A program made the position numbers and the translations under genes. Source: Steromphala cineraria (Eukaryota > Mollusca > Gastropoda > Trochida > Trochidae). From it: 64,000 nt of DNA. The notes beneath the pieces were generated by a model that saw only the letters and a program-made list of their open reading frames with translations, did no database searches and was not told where the DNA came from. Positions 1 through 11,748 of the stretch are shown here, in pieces (position 1 is the first letter of the stretch; every line of letters starts with the position of its first letter). The stretch spans positions 9,931,724 through 9,995,723 of the forward strand of contig OU744736.1 of the NCBI GenBank assembly GCA_916613615.1, read 5' to 3'.

Positions 1-3000
1 TACGAGAGTTTCATGCAAACTGTTGGTGCAGTTTGCCTATTGAAAGCCGTCACACGTAAAATAAAAAAACTTAAAAGCCATAATTATTCTTTTTACTTAG
101 AAGACATTCCACAGTAACAATTATCTGAAAACACTTCAAATTTTTCTGAACATTCTGGAGTGAGTACCAATTAAATCAGCTGGATTGGCCTTGTATATCC
201 AGTGAAAATTACATTTCTTTGGTCAGGTGCCAGTTCTCGATCCACAATGGCATGATATCATACGTCAAAAACAAAAACAAAGCAATGGAGGTGATCGCAA
301 AATCTTGTAAACTGTTGGTCAATCTTTTCTCTTATGTAGACTTATGCAATCAGTTAAAATCAGAAAGGAAGGGAGATTATCCTGTACAGCAATGCGGGAA
401 GCCATGAGCGATTTAACGTAAACTGTTGTTGCAGTTTATCTATCTCAACATGTTAATAAAAATAAGAATACGAAGGACATAAGACATAGTTATCTGATCA
501 GTTAATAGTTGCTTGCTCATTTTCTCGGTAACTCTTTTTATTCATTCCACATCCTTGACTGATGCAGTCTGGTTAATCCGACAGTTTGGGAGATTGTCAT
601 TTACAACAATGAGGGAAGCCGTGAGCGATGTCAATGTAAACTGTTGTTGCAGTTTATCTATCTCAACAAGTTTTTAATAATAATAATGACATGAGATTTT
701 GATTAATAGATTATTTAAGAGCTGCTTGTTTGTCATTGTGCTGGGAAGTCTTTTTTATTCATTTCACATCTTTGACTGAAGAAAGTAAGTTGTTTATTTG
801 GTTTACCTATTGTAGGAATCAGTCTTGTCTCAATCTTTGTAAACACAACAATGTCTAAATATAGACTTTAAGTTTTCTTATTCGAAGAAGCAACAGACTG
901 AAGGCTTGCTTTCTGGGGATTAAAACAGATCTTGTTTTACTTGTGCAAGATGTTGAGAAAGGAGGGGGGATAACCCGTGGCAATGTAGATATTTTTCATG
1001 CAAACTGTTGGTGCAGTTTGTCTATTAAAAGTCGGTCAAACATGAAATAAAATAACTTAAAAGCCTTAATTATTGTTTTTACTTAGAAGACATTCCACAG
1101 TAACAATTATCTGAAAACACTTCAAATTTTTCTGAACATTCTGGAGTGAATACCAATTAAATCAGCTGGATTGGCCTTGTTTATCCAGTGAAAATTACAT
1201 TTCTTTGGTCAGGTGCCAGTTCTCGATCCACAATGGCATGATATCATGCGACAAAAACAAAAACAAAGCAATGGAGGTGATCGCAAAATCTTGTTAACTG
1301 TTGGTCAATCTTTTCTCTTATGTAGACTTATGCAATCAGTTAAAATCAGAAAGGAAGGGAGATTATCCTGTACAGCAATGCGGGAAGCCATGAGCGATTT
1401 AACGTGTAAACTGTTGTTGCAGTTTATCTATCTCAACATGTTAATAAAAATAAGAATACGAAGGACATACGACATAGTTATCTGATCAGTTAATAGTTGC
1501 TTGCTCATTTTCTCGGTAACTCTTTTTATTCATTCCACATCTATGACTGATGCTGTCAGTTTAATCCAACAGAGATTATCCTGTCGACTGATGCAGTCAG
1601 TTTAATCCAACAGAGATTATCCTGTTCACTGATGCAGTCCGTTGAGTCCGACAGAGATTATCCTGTCGACTGATGCAGTCCGGTTAATCCGACAGTTTGG
1701 GAGATTGTCATTTACAACAATGAGGGAAGCCATGAGCGATGTTAATGTAAACTGTTGTTGCAGTTTATCTATCTCAACATGTTAATAAAAATATGAATAC
1801 GAAGGACATAAGACATAGTTATCTGATCAGTTAAAAGTTGCTTGCTCATTTTCTCGGTAACTCTTTTTATTCATTCCACATCTTTGACTGATGCAGTCTG
1901 GTTAATCCGACAGTTTGGGAAATTGTCATTTACAACAATGAGGGAAGCCATGAGCGATTTAACGTAAACTGTTGTTGCAGTTTATCTATCTCAACATGTT
2001 AATAAAAATAAGAATACGAAGGACATAAGACATAGTTATCTGATCAGTTAAAAGTTGCTTGCTCATTTTCTCGGTAACTCTTTTTATTCATTCCACATCT
2101 TTGACTGATGCAGTCTGGTTAATCCGACAGTTTGGGAGATTGTCATTTACAACAATGAGGGAAGCCGTGAGCGATGTCAATGTAAACTGTTGTTGCAGTT
2201 TATCTATCTCAACAAGTTTTTAATAATAATGCGAACGAATAATAATAATGACATGAGATTTTGATTAATAGATTATTTAAGAGCTGCTTGTTTGTCATTG
2301 TGCTGGGAAGTCTTTTTTATTCATTTCACATCTTTGACTGAAGAAAGTAAGTTGTTTATTTGGTTTACCTATTGTAGGAATCAGTCTTGTCTCAATCTTT
2401 GTAAACACAACAATGTCTAAATATAGACTTTAAGTTTTCTTATTCGAAGAAGCAACAGACTGAAGGCTTGCTTTCTGGGGATTAAAACAGATCTTGTTTT
2501 ACTTGTGCAAGATGTTGAGAAAGGAGGGGGGATAACCCGTGGCAATGTAGATATTTTTCATGCAAACTGTTGGTGCAGTTTGTCTATTAAAAGTCGGTCC
2601 AACATGAAATAAAATAACTTAAAAGCCTTAATTATTGTTTTTACTTAGAAGACATTCCACAGTAACAATTATCTGAAAACACTTCAAATTTTTCTGAACA
2701 TTCTGGAGTGAATACCAATTAAATCAGCTGGATTGGCCTTGTTTATCCAGTGAAAATTACATTTCTTTGGTCAGGTGCCAGTTCTCGATCCAAAATGGCA
2801 TGATATCATGGACAAAAACAAAAACAAAGCAATGGAGGTGATCGCAAAATCTTGTTAACTGTTGGTCAATCTTTTCTCTTATGTAGACTTATGCAATCAG
2901 TTAAAATCAGAAAGGAAGGGAGATTATCCTGTACAGCAATGCGGGAAGCCATGAGCGATTTAACATAAACTGTTGTTGCAGTTTATCTATCTCAACATGT

Positions 3001-3990
3001 TAATAAAAATAAGAATACGAAAGACATAAGACATAGTTATCTGATCAGTTAAAAGTTGCTTGCTCATTTTCTCGGTAACTCTTTTTATTCATTCCACATC
3101 TTTGACTGATGCAGTCTGGTTAATCCGACATTTTGGGAGATTGTCATTTACAACAATGAGGGAAGCCGTGAGCGATGTCAATGTAAACTGTTGTTGCAGT
3201 TTATCTATCTCAACAAGTTTTTAATAATAATAATGACATGAGATTTTGATTAATAGATTATTTAAGAGCTGCTTGTTTGTCATTGTGCTGGGAAGTCTTT
3301 TTTATTCATTTCACATCTTTGACTGAAGAAAGTAAGTTGTTTATTTGGTTTATCTATTGTAGGAATTAGTCTTGTCTCAATCTTTGTAAACACAACAATG
3401 TCTAAATATAGACTTTAAGTTTTCTTATTTGAAGAAGCAACAGACTGAAGGCTTGCTTTCTGGGGATTAAAACAGATCTTGTTTTACTTGTGCAAGATGT
3501 TGAGAAAGAAGGGGGGATAACCCGTGGCAATGTGGGAAACCATACGAGAGTTTCATGCAAACTGTTGGTGCAGTTTGCCTATTGAAAGCCGTCACACGTA
3601 AAATAAAAAAACTTAAAAGCCATAATTATTCTTTTTACTTAGAAGAGATTCCACAGTAACAATTATCTGAAAACACTTCAAATTTTTCTGAACATTCTGG
3701 AGTGAATACCAATTAAATCAGCTGGATTGGCCTTGTTTATCCATTGAAAATTACAATTCTTTGGTCAGGTGCCAGTTCTCGATCCACAATGGCATGATAT
3801 CATGCGACAAAAACAAAGCAATGGAGGTGATCGCAAAATCTTGTAAACTGTTGGTCAACCTTTCTCTTATGTAGACTTATGCAATCAGTTAAAATCAGAA
3901 AGGAAGGGAGATTATCCTGTACAGCAATGCGGGAAGCCATGAGCGATTTAACGTAAACTGTTGTTGCAGTTTATCTATCTCTACTCATTT
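1..3990. repeat. 217-bp family tandem array A with ~1-kb higher-order copies
   Basis: Direct reading shows near-identical blocks recurring. The segment with GCAAACTGTTGGTGCAG starts near 14, 1000, 2562 and 3555, so higher-order units are about 990 and 1,560 bp. Within them a shorter unit with GTAAACTGTTGTTGCAG recurs near 416, 635, 1404, 1746, 1964, 2183, 2965, 3181 and 3952; neighbouring copies are about 218 bp apart. Each has a GGGA...TCCC-like stretch upstream and a TCTATCTCAACA-like stretch downstream. The array begins before the window. Short open frames here are repeat-derived and not genes. Confidence 0.92.
1545..1703. repeat. 41-bp minisatellite inside array A
   Basis: GACTGATGC-type starts occur at 1545, 1586, 1627 and 1668, a 41-bp period. 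Each unit reads GACTGATGCAGTC, then a TTAATCCRACAG stretch, then AGATTATCCTGTC. In other copies of the array the same segment is present only once, so this is a local expansion. Confidence 0.85.
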
Positions 3991-4199
3991 AAGAATGGAT
4001 AAGAAAGAGTTGAAGTTAAAGTTACAAGATAAATATCTCTGTTTGATCAGGAAAGTTCTTTATTGTTAAAGTTTTTTGTCATTTTCCCAGATACAATTCT
4101 TCATTCATTTCTCTCATTTAACTATAAAATCAGTTTTAAAGGAACAACAGAACTGTCTGCTTTAAAATTTGTATCAAACTAGATAATATTCAGTGCATA

Positions 4200-4305
4200 A
4201 CATTGAGTTTTATGGATGAAAAAGGAAGGGAAATTATCCCTTACCTGCGGGAACCAATGAGGCATTTCCTTCAAAATTGCTGATGCACTTTCTCTATCCA
4301 GTACA
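4200..4305. repeat. Diverged 217-family monomer core
   Basis: The order GGAAGGGAAATTATCCC, CCTGCGGGAACC, AATGAGGCATTT and then TCTCTATCC matches the core of the array monomers. The AAACTG/CAGTTT dyad is degraded here (AAATTG...CACTTT). The surrounding 3,991-4,439 holds no recognisable gene. Confidence 0.6.
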
Positions 4306-4439
4306 TAGAATAGAAAGATAAATGAATGTTACTTACAGTCACATGTTTTTGAATGCTACTTCCATTTGCATTTCCATGGAAACAGCCTTGACCATCTTTT
4401 CGCTCCTAAGCTTTATTTCACTGTCTGGATGACACTAGT

Positions 4440-4690
4440 GGTTGGATCGCGCAGTGGTTAGCACGTTCGGCTTCGGATCAAGAGGTCCAAGGTTGCAATC
4501 ACGTTAGGGGCTTGGCTACTTTGTCTGCAGTAGAGAACTGTTCTACACGCAGTAAGGTTTGGGTGCAATGCTACACTGAATTTCAGCGCAGTACCACCCA
4601 TGGAAGCAGCTGGCAAGAGCCTTGTCTATCTACAACAAGCCATGGCAAGTGTCCTGTCAAATCAGGAAAACACTTGACCACCACACATCA
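4440..4690 (+). mobile_element. tRNA-derived SINE-like element
   Basis: A tRNA-like head is visible: an A-box-like TGGATCGCGCAGTGG near 4443, an anticodon-stem-like CTTCGGATCAAGAGG, and a B-box-like GGTTGCAATC at 4491-4500 (canonical GGTTCRANTC, slightly changed). Downstream, a module ending in GTACCACCCATGG (about 4570-4603) recurs at 53,603-53,638 in a RUNDC1 intron, so it is interspersed. It is not a functional tRNA because the acceptor and T stems are not intact. End points are approximate. Confidence 0.6.
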
Positions 4691-4694
4691 AGTG

Positions 4695-4801
4695 CTTTTT
4701 CACAACCTTGTTTGTGAGTTTCTGGAAGTAATGATGTGTCCACTTGGTATGTAAACGAATCTCCAGTTCAATTCTCTTCACCATCAGTGAGCCCATTGGT
4801 C
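4695..4801. repeat. Left copy of ~100-bp direct repeat flanking an inverted-repeat element
   Basis: The stretch starting CTTTTTCACAACCTTG and ending AGCCCATTGGTCAC is present again at 5065-5161 with a few substitutions. The two copies bracket the element at 4807-5066. Confidence 0.8.
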
Positions 4802-4806
4802 ACTAG

Positions 4807-5066
4807 AGGTGTGACGATACAGATTTTTCACGATACGATACGTATCACGATATCTCATGGCAATACAATTCGATACATATCACGATACGCTATTTCAAGG
4901 TTTTTGTACAAAATAGAACTTCAATTTTTTATGAATCATCTGTTTTTTAGGGAAAAAAGCCATTTAATAGGCAACAATACGTATCACGATACAGAATGTA
5001 TTATGATACATGTATTGTTAGATTAAGTATCGCGATTCACGAATACCACGATATATCCTCACACCT
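4807..5066. mobile_element. Small hAT-like inverted-repeat element (GATACGATAC type)
   Basis: The left end AGGTGTGACGATA and the right end TATATCCTCACACCT are imperfect inverted repeats. The interior is rich in CGATACG/TATCACGATAC motifs in both orientations, a pattern seen in short hAT relatives in many animals. It has no transposase frame. The superfamily is inferred from terminal resemblance; no 8-bp target duplication is obvious. Confidence 0.6.
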
Positions 5067-5161
5067 TTTTCACAACCTTGTTTGTGAGTTTCTGGAGGTA
5101 ATGATTGTATGTAGACGATCTCCAGTTCCATTCTCTTCAGCATCAGTGAGCCCATTGGTCA
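5065..5161. repeat. Right copy of ~100-bp direct repeat
   Basis: Partner of 4695-4801 in the same orientation, from CTTTTTCACAACC to CCCATTGGTCAC, with scattered substitutions and a small indel. Confidence 0.8.
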
Positions 5162-5315
5162 CAAAGGAAAGTTGGATCCTCAGCATTCCTCTGAAGAAAG
5201 AAACTGACTATCCAAAATAAATAACACTCAGTGATGGGGTGATAGACCTTCTCCAAGCCTTGTTTCCATTTCAGACCTGACCCACACACGACATTGCAGG
5301 AATCTAAGTATACAG

Positions 5316-5560
5316 CATCTTCCTACTCACAGCCTAAAACGCCAGTTTCTGAACTGTCATGTTATGCCTTGCTGCAGAGCCTTTAAGTTTCTGTGCTTGC
5401 TCTCTAGCTTACTATGAGAGAAAGCAATTGTCCAATCAGTTACTTGAGGTTGCTTACAATCGCCTGTACTGTAGGGGCGCTGATATCAGCATAGAAAATT
5501 CAAGGGTATCGGTATGCAGCAAGGCAAAAAACTGGTGTTTTAGCTGCATATGAAGAGGTA
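5316..5560. mobile_element. MITE-like element, CATCTTCCTACTCA family (copy 1)
   Basis: It starts CATCTTCCTACTCACAGCC, followed by AAACGCCAGTTTCTGAAC, and later ATGCCTTGCTGC. A partial inverse (GCAGCAAGGCAAAAAACTG) lies near 5515. The same left end and inverse occur at 7792-7976. It is non-coding, and the right boundary is uncertain. Confidence 0.55.
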
Positions 5561-5799
5561 GGTACAGAAACAAGGTTTTTCTACTTTGATAACACCAAGT
5601 AGGAATTTTTTTGCCCAAAAGAGACTATATAAATGAATATCACTCAGGGATGTCTAGTGTGGGAATCCATGTATACTTGCAGTTTATCAATCTTAACTGC
5701 TACACAACCAATCTTTCTCTTTTGAAGGAACAAAAGAAATGTTAGCTTTCATATTTGGACAGAGTAGATCCTATTCAGAGGCTCTATTTTTCCTAACTC

Positions 5800-5900
5800 G
5801 TGACGAACGTTGAGAAAGGGAGGTAACTATCCCGTACGTGAGGAAATCCATGAGGCACTTTCATGAAAACTGCTGAAGCAGTTTCTCTATCAAGATTAAT
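5800..5900. repeat. Isolated diverged 217-family monomer core
   Basis: GAGGTAACTATCCCGTACG, GAAATCCATGAGGCAC and AAAACTGCTGAAGCAGTTT followed by CTCTATCAA match the array core. The dyad stem survives although the loop is changed to CTGAAG. Confidence 0.7.
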
Positions 5901-6001
5901 GAATAAAGAAAATAAAGATATATGAAGCGTACATCGTTGATAACTTTTACTTTATATGTTGTTTATTGAAATAAAAATGTCCATACAAATGTATACCTGG
6001 A

Positions 6002-6553
6002 CCTGGGGGCCGTTGCACAAAATGACTTAACAGTTAAGATAACCTTAGTTGTAAGTGTCCTAGCTATATTCCTACTTTCCAAGTTCTATCCATGAAACAG
6101 TATCTGATTGCTGGTCGAATCATCTCCACAATGCACTTTACTTACAGTTTGTCCAATCTGAATTTCCTGATAGCGGAGTGTCCATCACTGGCATCACTGA
6201 ACTTTTCGATGTTTTTGACTGTAAGTGTCCTAGCTATATTCCTACTTTCCAAGTTCTATCCAAGTTCTTCTTTCCAATATGATAACGAACATGATGCTTG
6301 TCACAAGAGTTTATTCCTTTAAGCTCTGTCAAAAACATCATGGAACAGTTTATCCTTCCAGTTTCCTAATCCAACGATACCTTTCCTCTGCCAACCAAAC
6401 CATGCATGGCACCAACTAAGGGGAGTAACTCTACTCTAGTGAACTACCGCTAAAAACATTGCTACAGTTACATTAGTGCCATCCTTTAGCATTGCATTAA
6501 GGCTACCTTAGTGACCAAGGACCACCTTAGTGTTTTGTGCAACGACCCCCTGG
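6002..6553. mobile_element. MITE with GGCCGTTGCACAAAA terminal inverted repeats
   Basis: The left end CCTGGGGGCCGTTGCACAAA and the right end, read on the other strand as CCAGGGGGTCGTTGCACAAA, form terminal inverted repeats of about 21 bp with two mismatches. Inside, a stretch of about 40 bp (GTAAGTGTCCTAGCTATATT onward) occurs twice, near 6051 and 6222. There is no transposase frame. Elements with this terminus are widespread in invertebrates; this is family knowledge, not searched here. Confidence 0.8.
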
Positions 6554-7791
6554 TAGTATATTGCAACATGAAGCATTGAACCACAATATCTTTACAAAAC
6601 AGCACCAAAGAACATGCTTCTCGTAGTTTTCCACATCAGGTGGTGTCTACCTGTGCTGGGATGGCCAGGTTTTTATCTTGTTAAGTTGGGGGATAAATGT
6701 AGTGGGATATTGCATATCATGAAAAAGCTGGTTAGAAATGACAAATATGAAAACTTACTGAATATTAAAGTAACTGCCATATATGTCTTTTTGTTCAATC
6801 TTATGTTTATTTTAGACAGTTTGACACAATCTGACCATCACTTGATCTTTGGACAATTTCTTCTTTTCATGCGGCACATCCAACTATGGAACTTTCTGTA
6901 TAACACCCTTGAATAGTTTCTAAATGTTATCCAGATAGAGGACACACAAACTGATTTCTGGCTTTCTAACTTGTCTGCCTAGGCCTTTGTGATGGAAAAC
7001 AAGAAATTCTCATCGCCCATACCGTAGTTCACCCATGTTTCCACCCTGTTGGTGGGCCTTGACAAGTTTTCTGATTTCCTTCATACAACCATATAAAAGA
7101 GTAAAAATATTCTCTGTATCATCAGAGCTTTTTCTTAATGAAGTACAGACCCATGCCAATTATATTCTGCCAGTGATGTTTTTTCCATAAAGTTGCATGT
7201 CAATTTAGTGTAAAAAAAATTATTTTCATGAAAAAGGTTCTTGTTGTACTATTATCAAACTTGGCAGGTTGAATTGAAATCATCTCAGCTTGATGTACAT
7301 GATTTATTCATTATCTGATTACAGTAATACTTATGAAATGTCACCCGATTTACCGAGGTATGTACAAAATTAAGGCACCTGTTGTGTAGATGACAGATTG
7401 CCATTGTGAACTTGTTCACATTTATGTACATAATTTGATTAAATCACTGTCATTCCTTAGAAAATTGGTTGAAAATTTAACAGAAATTATTAGTCTGTAG
7501 CTGAGATGATTCGTTACAAATGTGCAAAAAATGAACAGATTCTGATAAAAATTAAATCATGAAAGTTATTTATATTACACCAATTTAACATGTTAGGCTG
7601 TGGGAATAACGTCACTGTCAAAATATAACTGGCACTGGTCTGTAGTTATACAGAAATCTTACTTTGTGTTACATGGATGAGGAATTTTCATCTTACTACC
7701 TGATTTCAGGTATGTTGGGCTGGTCCAGTACAGTGGTTTTAGTCATAGATTGCAATCTTGGAAGCTCAGTCCATGCATTTCAGCTGTTTCC
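6554..7791. other. AT-rich stretch without a recognised gene
   Basis: No splice-supported exon, RNA gene or clear repeat was found. A 100-codon plus frame at 6614-6916 has hydrophobic AT-driven composition and no recognisable motif, so I do not call it a gene. Confidence 0.5.
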
Positions 7792-7976
7792 CATCTTCCT
7801 ACACAAAGCCTAAAACGCCAGTTATTTTATGCCTTCCTGCAGACCCTTTACTTTTATGTGCTGCTATGGTGCCCCTACAGGCAAGAGAGCAAGCCAAAAA
7901 AACCGTCAAGGTCCAGCAGCAAGGCATAAAACTGATAGTTTGGAAACTGACGTTCAAAGCTTTGAGTAGGAAGATG
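7792..7976. mobile_element. MITE, CATCTTCCTACTCA family (copy 2)
   Basis: The left arm runs CATCTTCCTACACAAAGCC, AAACGCCAGTT, ATGCCTTCCTGC. The right arm read inversely runs CATCTTCCTACTCAAAGC, CGTCAGTTTCC, TTTTATGCCTTGCTGC. The arms are long (about 60 bp) and imperfect around a short centre. Copy 1 lies at 5316-5560. Confidence 0.75.
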
Positions 7977-8048
7977 GCTGTTTCTCAAAAGTTGCATCCC
8001 TGGTTCTGTCTTTGATGTTGGTAGTGCCTGCTTGTCACATATATAGAG

Positions 8049-8360
8049 AATACTAAACGACGTCCCGTTTCATAACATATTTATGAAACGAGTGAATGGG
8101 TTGGTATTTAACGAGCGAAAGCGAGTTAAATACCTATACCATTCACGAGTTTCATAAATATGTTATGAAACGGGACCGAGTTTAGTATTTTATTTATTAC
8201 TTGCTTAATAACATCGTAAAAAAACAAAGAAAGTCGCCAACATGACTGTCGCGGCCGGCCCGCTGCCATTATGACGTCATACTTAACAATTGTGACGTCA
8301 TCATTACGTCACGTCATTCGGTCAGCGCGCGATGTTATTACACAATGTGTAATAACATTG
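8049..8360 (-). mobile_element. CRE-rich foldback element (copy 1)
   Basis: A long imperfect hairpin spans 8049-8189. Arms start AATACTAAAC and end GTTTAGTATT, and include CCCGTTTCATAACATATTTA and its inverse. The centre at 8112-8125 reads, on the minus strand, CTCGCTTTCGCTCG. Beside it lie GCGGCCGGCC, two TGACGTCA octamers (8272-8279 and 8293-8300) and a terminal 13-bp palindrome (8332-8358). The same order is found at 48,550-48,905 in the opposite direction and in part at 39,640-40,370. Confidence 0.75.
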
Positions 8361-8439
8361 TAGATTTATTAAACAGCGATATCTTCAACGGCAGAGTAAT
8401 AAGTTATCTTCTTGGATGCAGACTTTCCTTTATCAAATG

Positions 8440-10333
8440 ATCTGTCCTTGACCAATGCTTTCAGCTGAGCAATTTGGGTAATTATCCCGTACAATGGGGA
8501 AACCCGTGAGCTATATTCATATAAACTGTTGTGGCAGTTTGTCTATTTCAACATATTGAGTTATGGGATGTCAAAAGAAATATTGTTCATATACATAAAC
8601 AAGGTATTGGCTTTCAGAGAAATTTCTTTGTTAGTTTACATTTGTTTGGCTGATACTCTCAGTTGAGGGTGTTTACCCCATGCAGTGAGGGAACCCATGA
8701 GATATGTTCATATAAACTGTTGTTGCAGTTTGTGTATTTCAACATTACTTTTATTGACTGTCAATAGAAATATTTTCAATATATGGCTTTCAGAGAAATT
8801 TCTTGGTTAGTTTAAACTTGTATGACTGATAGTGAGCAATTTGGGTGATTATCCTGCACAATGTGTGAATTGGTCAACGGGGTTCATTTTCATGAAGTGT
8901 TCTTGCTGTTTGTCCATTTCAACATAGTTATGGGGATATCATAAGAAAACAAATAGTTTGATATTGAAAATGACAATGTCTTTAACACTTTTGCTATCAT
9001 AAAACTTCTTATTCAATGTATAGTTCTTGAGGTGATAGCATATTTCAGCAATTCGGGAGATTATCCCATGCAATGCGGGAATCCATGCGCTATGTTCATA
9101 TAAACTGTTGTTGCAGTTTGTCTATTTCAACATATTAAGTTATGGGGTGTCATGCAAGAAAAAAAATAGGTTGATATAAAAAATGACAATGTCTTTAAAA
9201 TACATTTGTTTTTGTAAAACTTCTTATCCAGTGTATATGTCTTTAAGTGATAGTATTTGTTCAGCAATTTTGGGAGATTATCCCATGCAATGGGGGAATC
9301 CATGCGCTATGTTCATATAAACTGTTGTTGCAGTTTGTCTATTTCAACATATTAAGTTATGGGGTGTCATGCAAGAAAAAAAATAGGTTGATATAAAAAA
9401 TGACAATGTCTTTAAAATACATTTGTTTTTGTAAAACTTCTTATCCAGTGTATATGTCTTTAAGTGATAGTATTTGTTCAGCAATTTTGGGAGATTATCC
9501 CATGCAATGGGGGAATCCATGCGCTATGTTCATATAAACTGCTGTTGCAGTTTGTCTATTTCAACATATTAAGTTACGGGGTGTCATGCGGGAAAAAAAT
9601 ACGTTGATATAAAAAATGACAATGTCTTTAAAATACATTTGTTTTTGTAAAACTTCTTATCCAGTGTATATGTCTTTAAGTGATAGTATTTGTTCAGCAA
9701 TTTTGGGAGATTATCCCGTACAATGGGGGAATCCATGCGCTATGTTCATATAAACTGTTGTTGCAGTTTGTCTATTTCAACATATTAAGTTATGGGATGT
9801 CATAAGAAATACTGTTAATATTTATAAATGAATGACTCGCCGCAGCAATATTGCCCAAGCGGCGCTAAACAATAACTCTCTCACTCACTCACTATTAATG
9901 AATGACAATATTTCCAATATTTTGACTTTTATAGGTTTGGCTTGGTCAGTTTACACATGTTTGACTGATGCTCTCAGTTCAGCAATTTGGGAGATTATCC
10001 CGTACAATGGGGGAATCCATGCGCTATGTTCATATAAACTGTTGTTGCAGTTTGTCTATTTCAGCATACTAAGTTATGCGGAAAAAAATAGGTTGATATA
10101 AAAAATTACAATGTCTTTAACATGTTGCTTTCATAAAAAAATGTATTTGATGTTTATATCTTAAGCTGATGGTACTTGTTCAGTCATTTGGGAGATTATC
10201 CCCTGCAATGAGGGAACCCGTGTGATATGTTCATATAAACTGTTGTTGCAGTTTGTCAATTTCAACATATGAAGATATGGGATGTCATAAGATAAAAAAT
10301 AGGTTGATATAAAAATATGACAATGTCTTTAAC
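8440..10333. repeat. 217-bp family tandem array B, first part
   Basis: Monomer cores with CATATAAACTGTTGTTGCAG followed by GTCTATTTCAACAT recur near 8522, 8712, 9100, 9318, 9534, 9749, 10035 and 10234; the well-spaced ones are 215-218 bp apart. Each has GGGAGATTATCCC and a CCC...GGG dyad about 40 bp upstream. Flanking sequence (GACAATGTCTTTAA, AAAACTTCTTAT) is shared among monomers, confirming a tandem array. Confidence 0.92.
9837..9896. mobile_element. 60-bp SINE-tail insertion with 10-bp target duplication
   Basis: The block with ATTGCCCAAGCGGCG, CTAAACAATAACTC and a (CTCA)n end interrupts a monomer. It is flanked on both sides by AATGAATGAC (9827-9836 and 9897-9906), a plausible target-site duplication. 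The same module (ATTGGCCAAGCAGCGTAAAA) recurs at about 19,103-19,143. Confidence 0.7.
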
Positions 10334-11748
10334 CAGTGTTTTATTTACCCCTGCGTCATGCATCGATTAGGCAGAAGATTCAAATTTGACGCAGACAAAT
10401 GACAGTGGATGTGTATGCATGACGCACAGACATTTTCAGCTGTACACTGACATATGATACTAAAATGTTTTAGACAGTTCAACAAGCCATATGTGGAAAT
10501 TGACCCAAACATATTTTACATATGTTAAGCATAACAGGTTCAATGAAATTTATGTATCAATAGAAAATGAAAACAAACCCGTGTGAAGATATTATAAAAA
10601 CATTGCCCGACACTACGGTGACAGTAAACTTTCAATGTCAAATGAAACTGAACTTACAGTGCGCAAGTATACAAAAATCTGATTAAAATTCTTTGACAAA
10701 AGCTGCCTATTTCTCATATTGGTATTTACTCTCTTATTTCTTGAACTGAGGCATCCTTATTTCCAATTTTCCTTTGAGTAGTTAACTACGACATTGGAAA
10801 CAGAAATCAAAGTGCCAGAATGACAGTCATCTCGTATGAGATTGAAGATTTCATTTTTATGTAGGTGAAGCAAGTGACAAAACTTCAAAATGTTATGACA
10901 ATATGTTGTCAAATAATTGTTACCAGGTGCTTCTTAGCATTAAATGCAAAAAATGTGTCACTGTTTTCTTACTAAATATCTCGTAGGATGTAAAGAGACT
11001 TGTCACAGGGAAATAACAGTAACTCCAATAACCTGTCACCCCTGCACAATAATTGACCATTCTCCAACCAACAACTTGGAACTAGGTCAACACTTTGATT
11101 GACAGTTTCCTGTCTCATAGAAGTCAGCTTTTACTGACGAACACGTGGGTTATTTGTTTTGACTTATTCTTTATTTTAAATCCTTGATTTGATTATTAAA
11201 GTCTTATCAGCTGCAATCTGAATGCATCTTTTAAAGTTTATGCCAAAATGAATTGTTATTGTACAGATGGACTTTGTAAAGTTGTTTGTCTTGACTTCAA
11301 TGCTGCATTGTTACTAATGTAGGTTTTGGGTATTATGCAAGAATAAAAGACAAACACAGTAAATGAAGAATGAAGAAAACAGTAAATAATGAATAATTAT
11401 TCTTTTATAATTAATCCTTTTGAATCAAAAAGTTTTAAGACAATCTCTCCATTTGACAATCATACCTAGGAAATACATTTAGAAAAGAAATCCAGTGGTT
11501 CTGCAAAAATAGAAAACCTATTGTGTACTTTTCTAGGTTTTTTTTGTTGATTTTTGCATATAAAGATAATTGTAATTAATAACAGCAAGGGATTTCATTA
11601 TAAAGAAACAAATAATCATAACTGCGAAATAGATCATAAAAATATACGTTAATTCAAAATAAGATTTTGTGTGTCCTGACTCATGTTGATGGATTTTGAG
11701 TCAGTGAGTCACTTGACTCAGAGTGGGCCATTTCTAGATAAAACACTG
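10334..11748. mobile_element. 1.4-kb element with CAGTGTTTTAT inverted ends (copy 1)
   Basis: The left end CAGTGTTTTATTTA and the right end, read inversely as CAGTGTTTTATCTA, form 14-bp inverted repeats with one mismatch. A nearly identical copy is at 13,548-14,979. Near the left end an inverted pair TGCGTCATGC/GCATGACGCA is present; near the right end GAGTCAGTGAGTCACTTGAC forms another dyad. I found no long reading frame. The CAGTG termini resemble hAT ends, but no 8-bp duplication is visible, so the class is open. It sits within a 217-family monomer. Confidence 0.65.

Noticed and set aside
4440..4512. Functional tRNA gene
   Set aside because: A- and B-box-like motifs are present but acceptor and T-stem pairing is missing and a SINE body follows.
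8049..8189. Bacterial-type terminator or attenuator hairpin
   Set aside because: The genome context is animal; the structure recurs at other loci as part of a transposon-like family.
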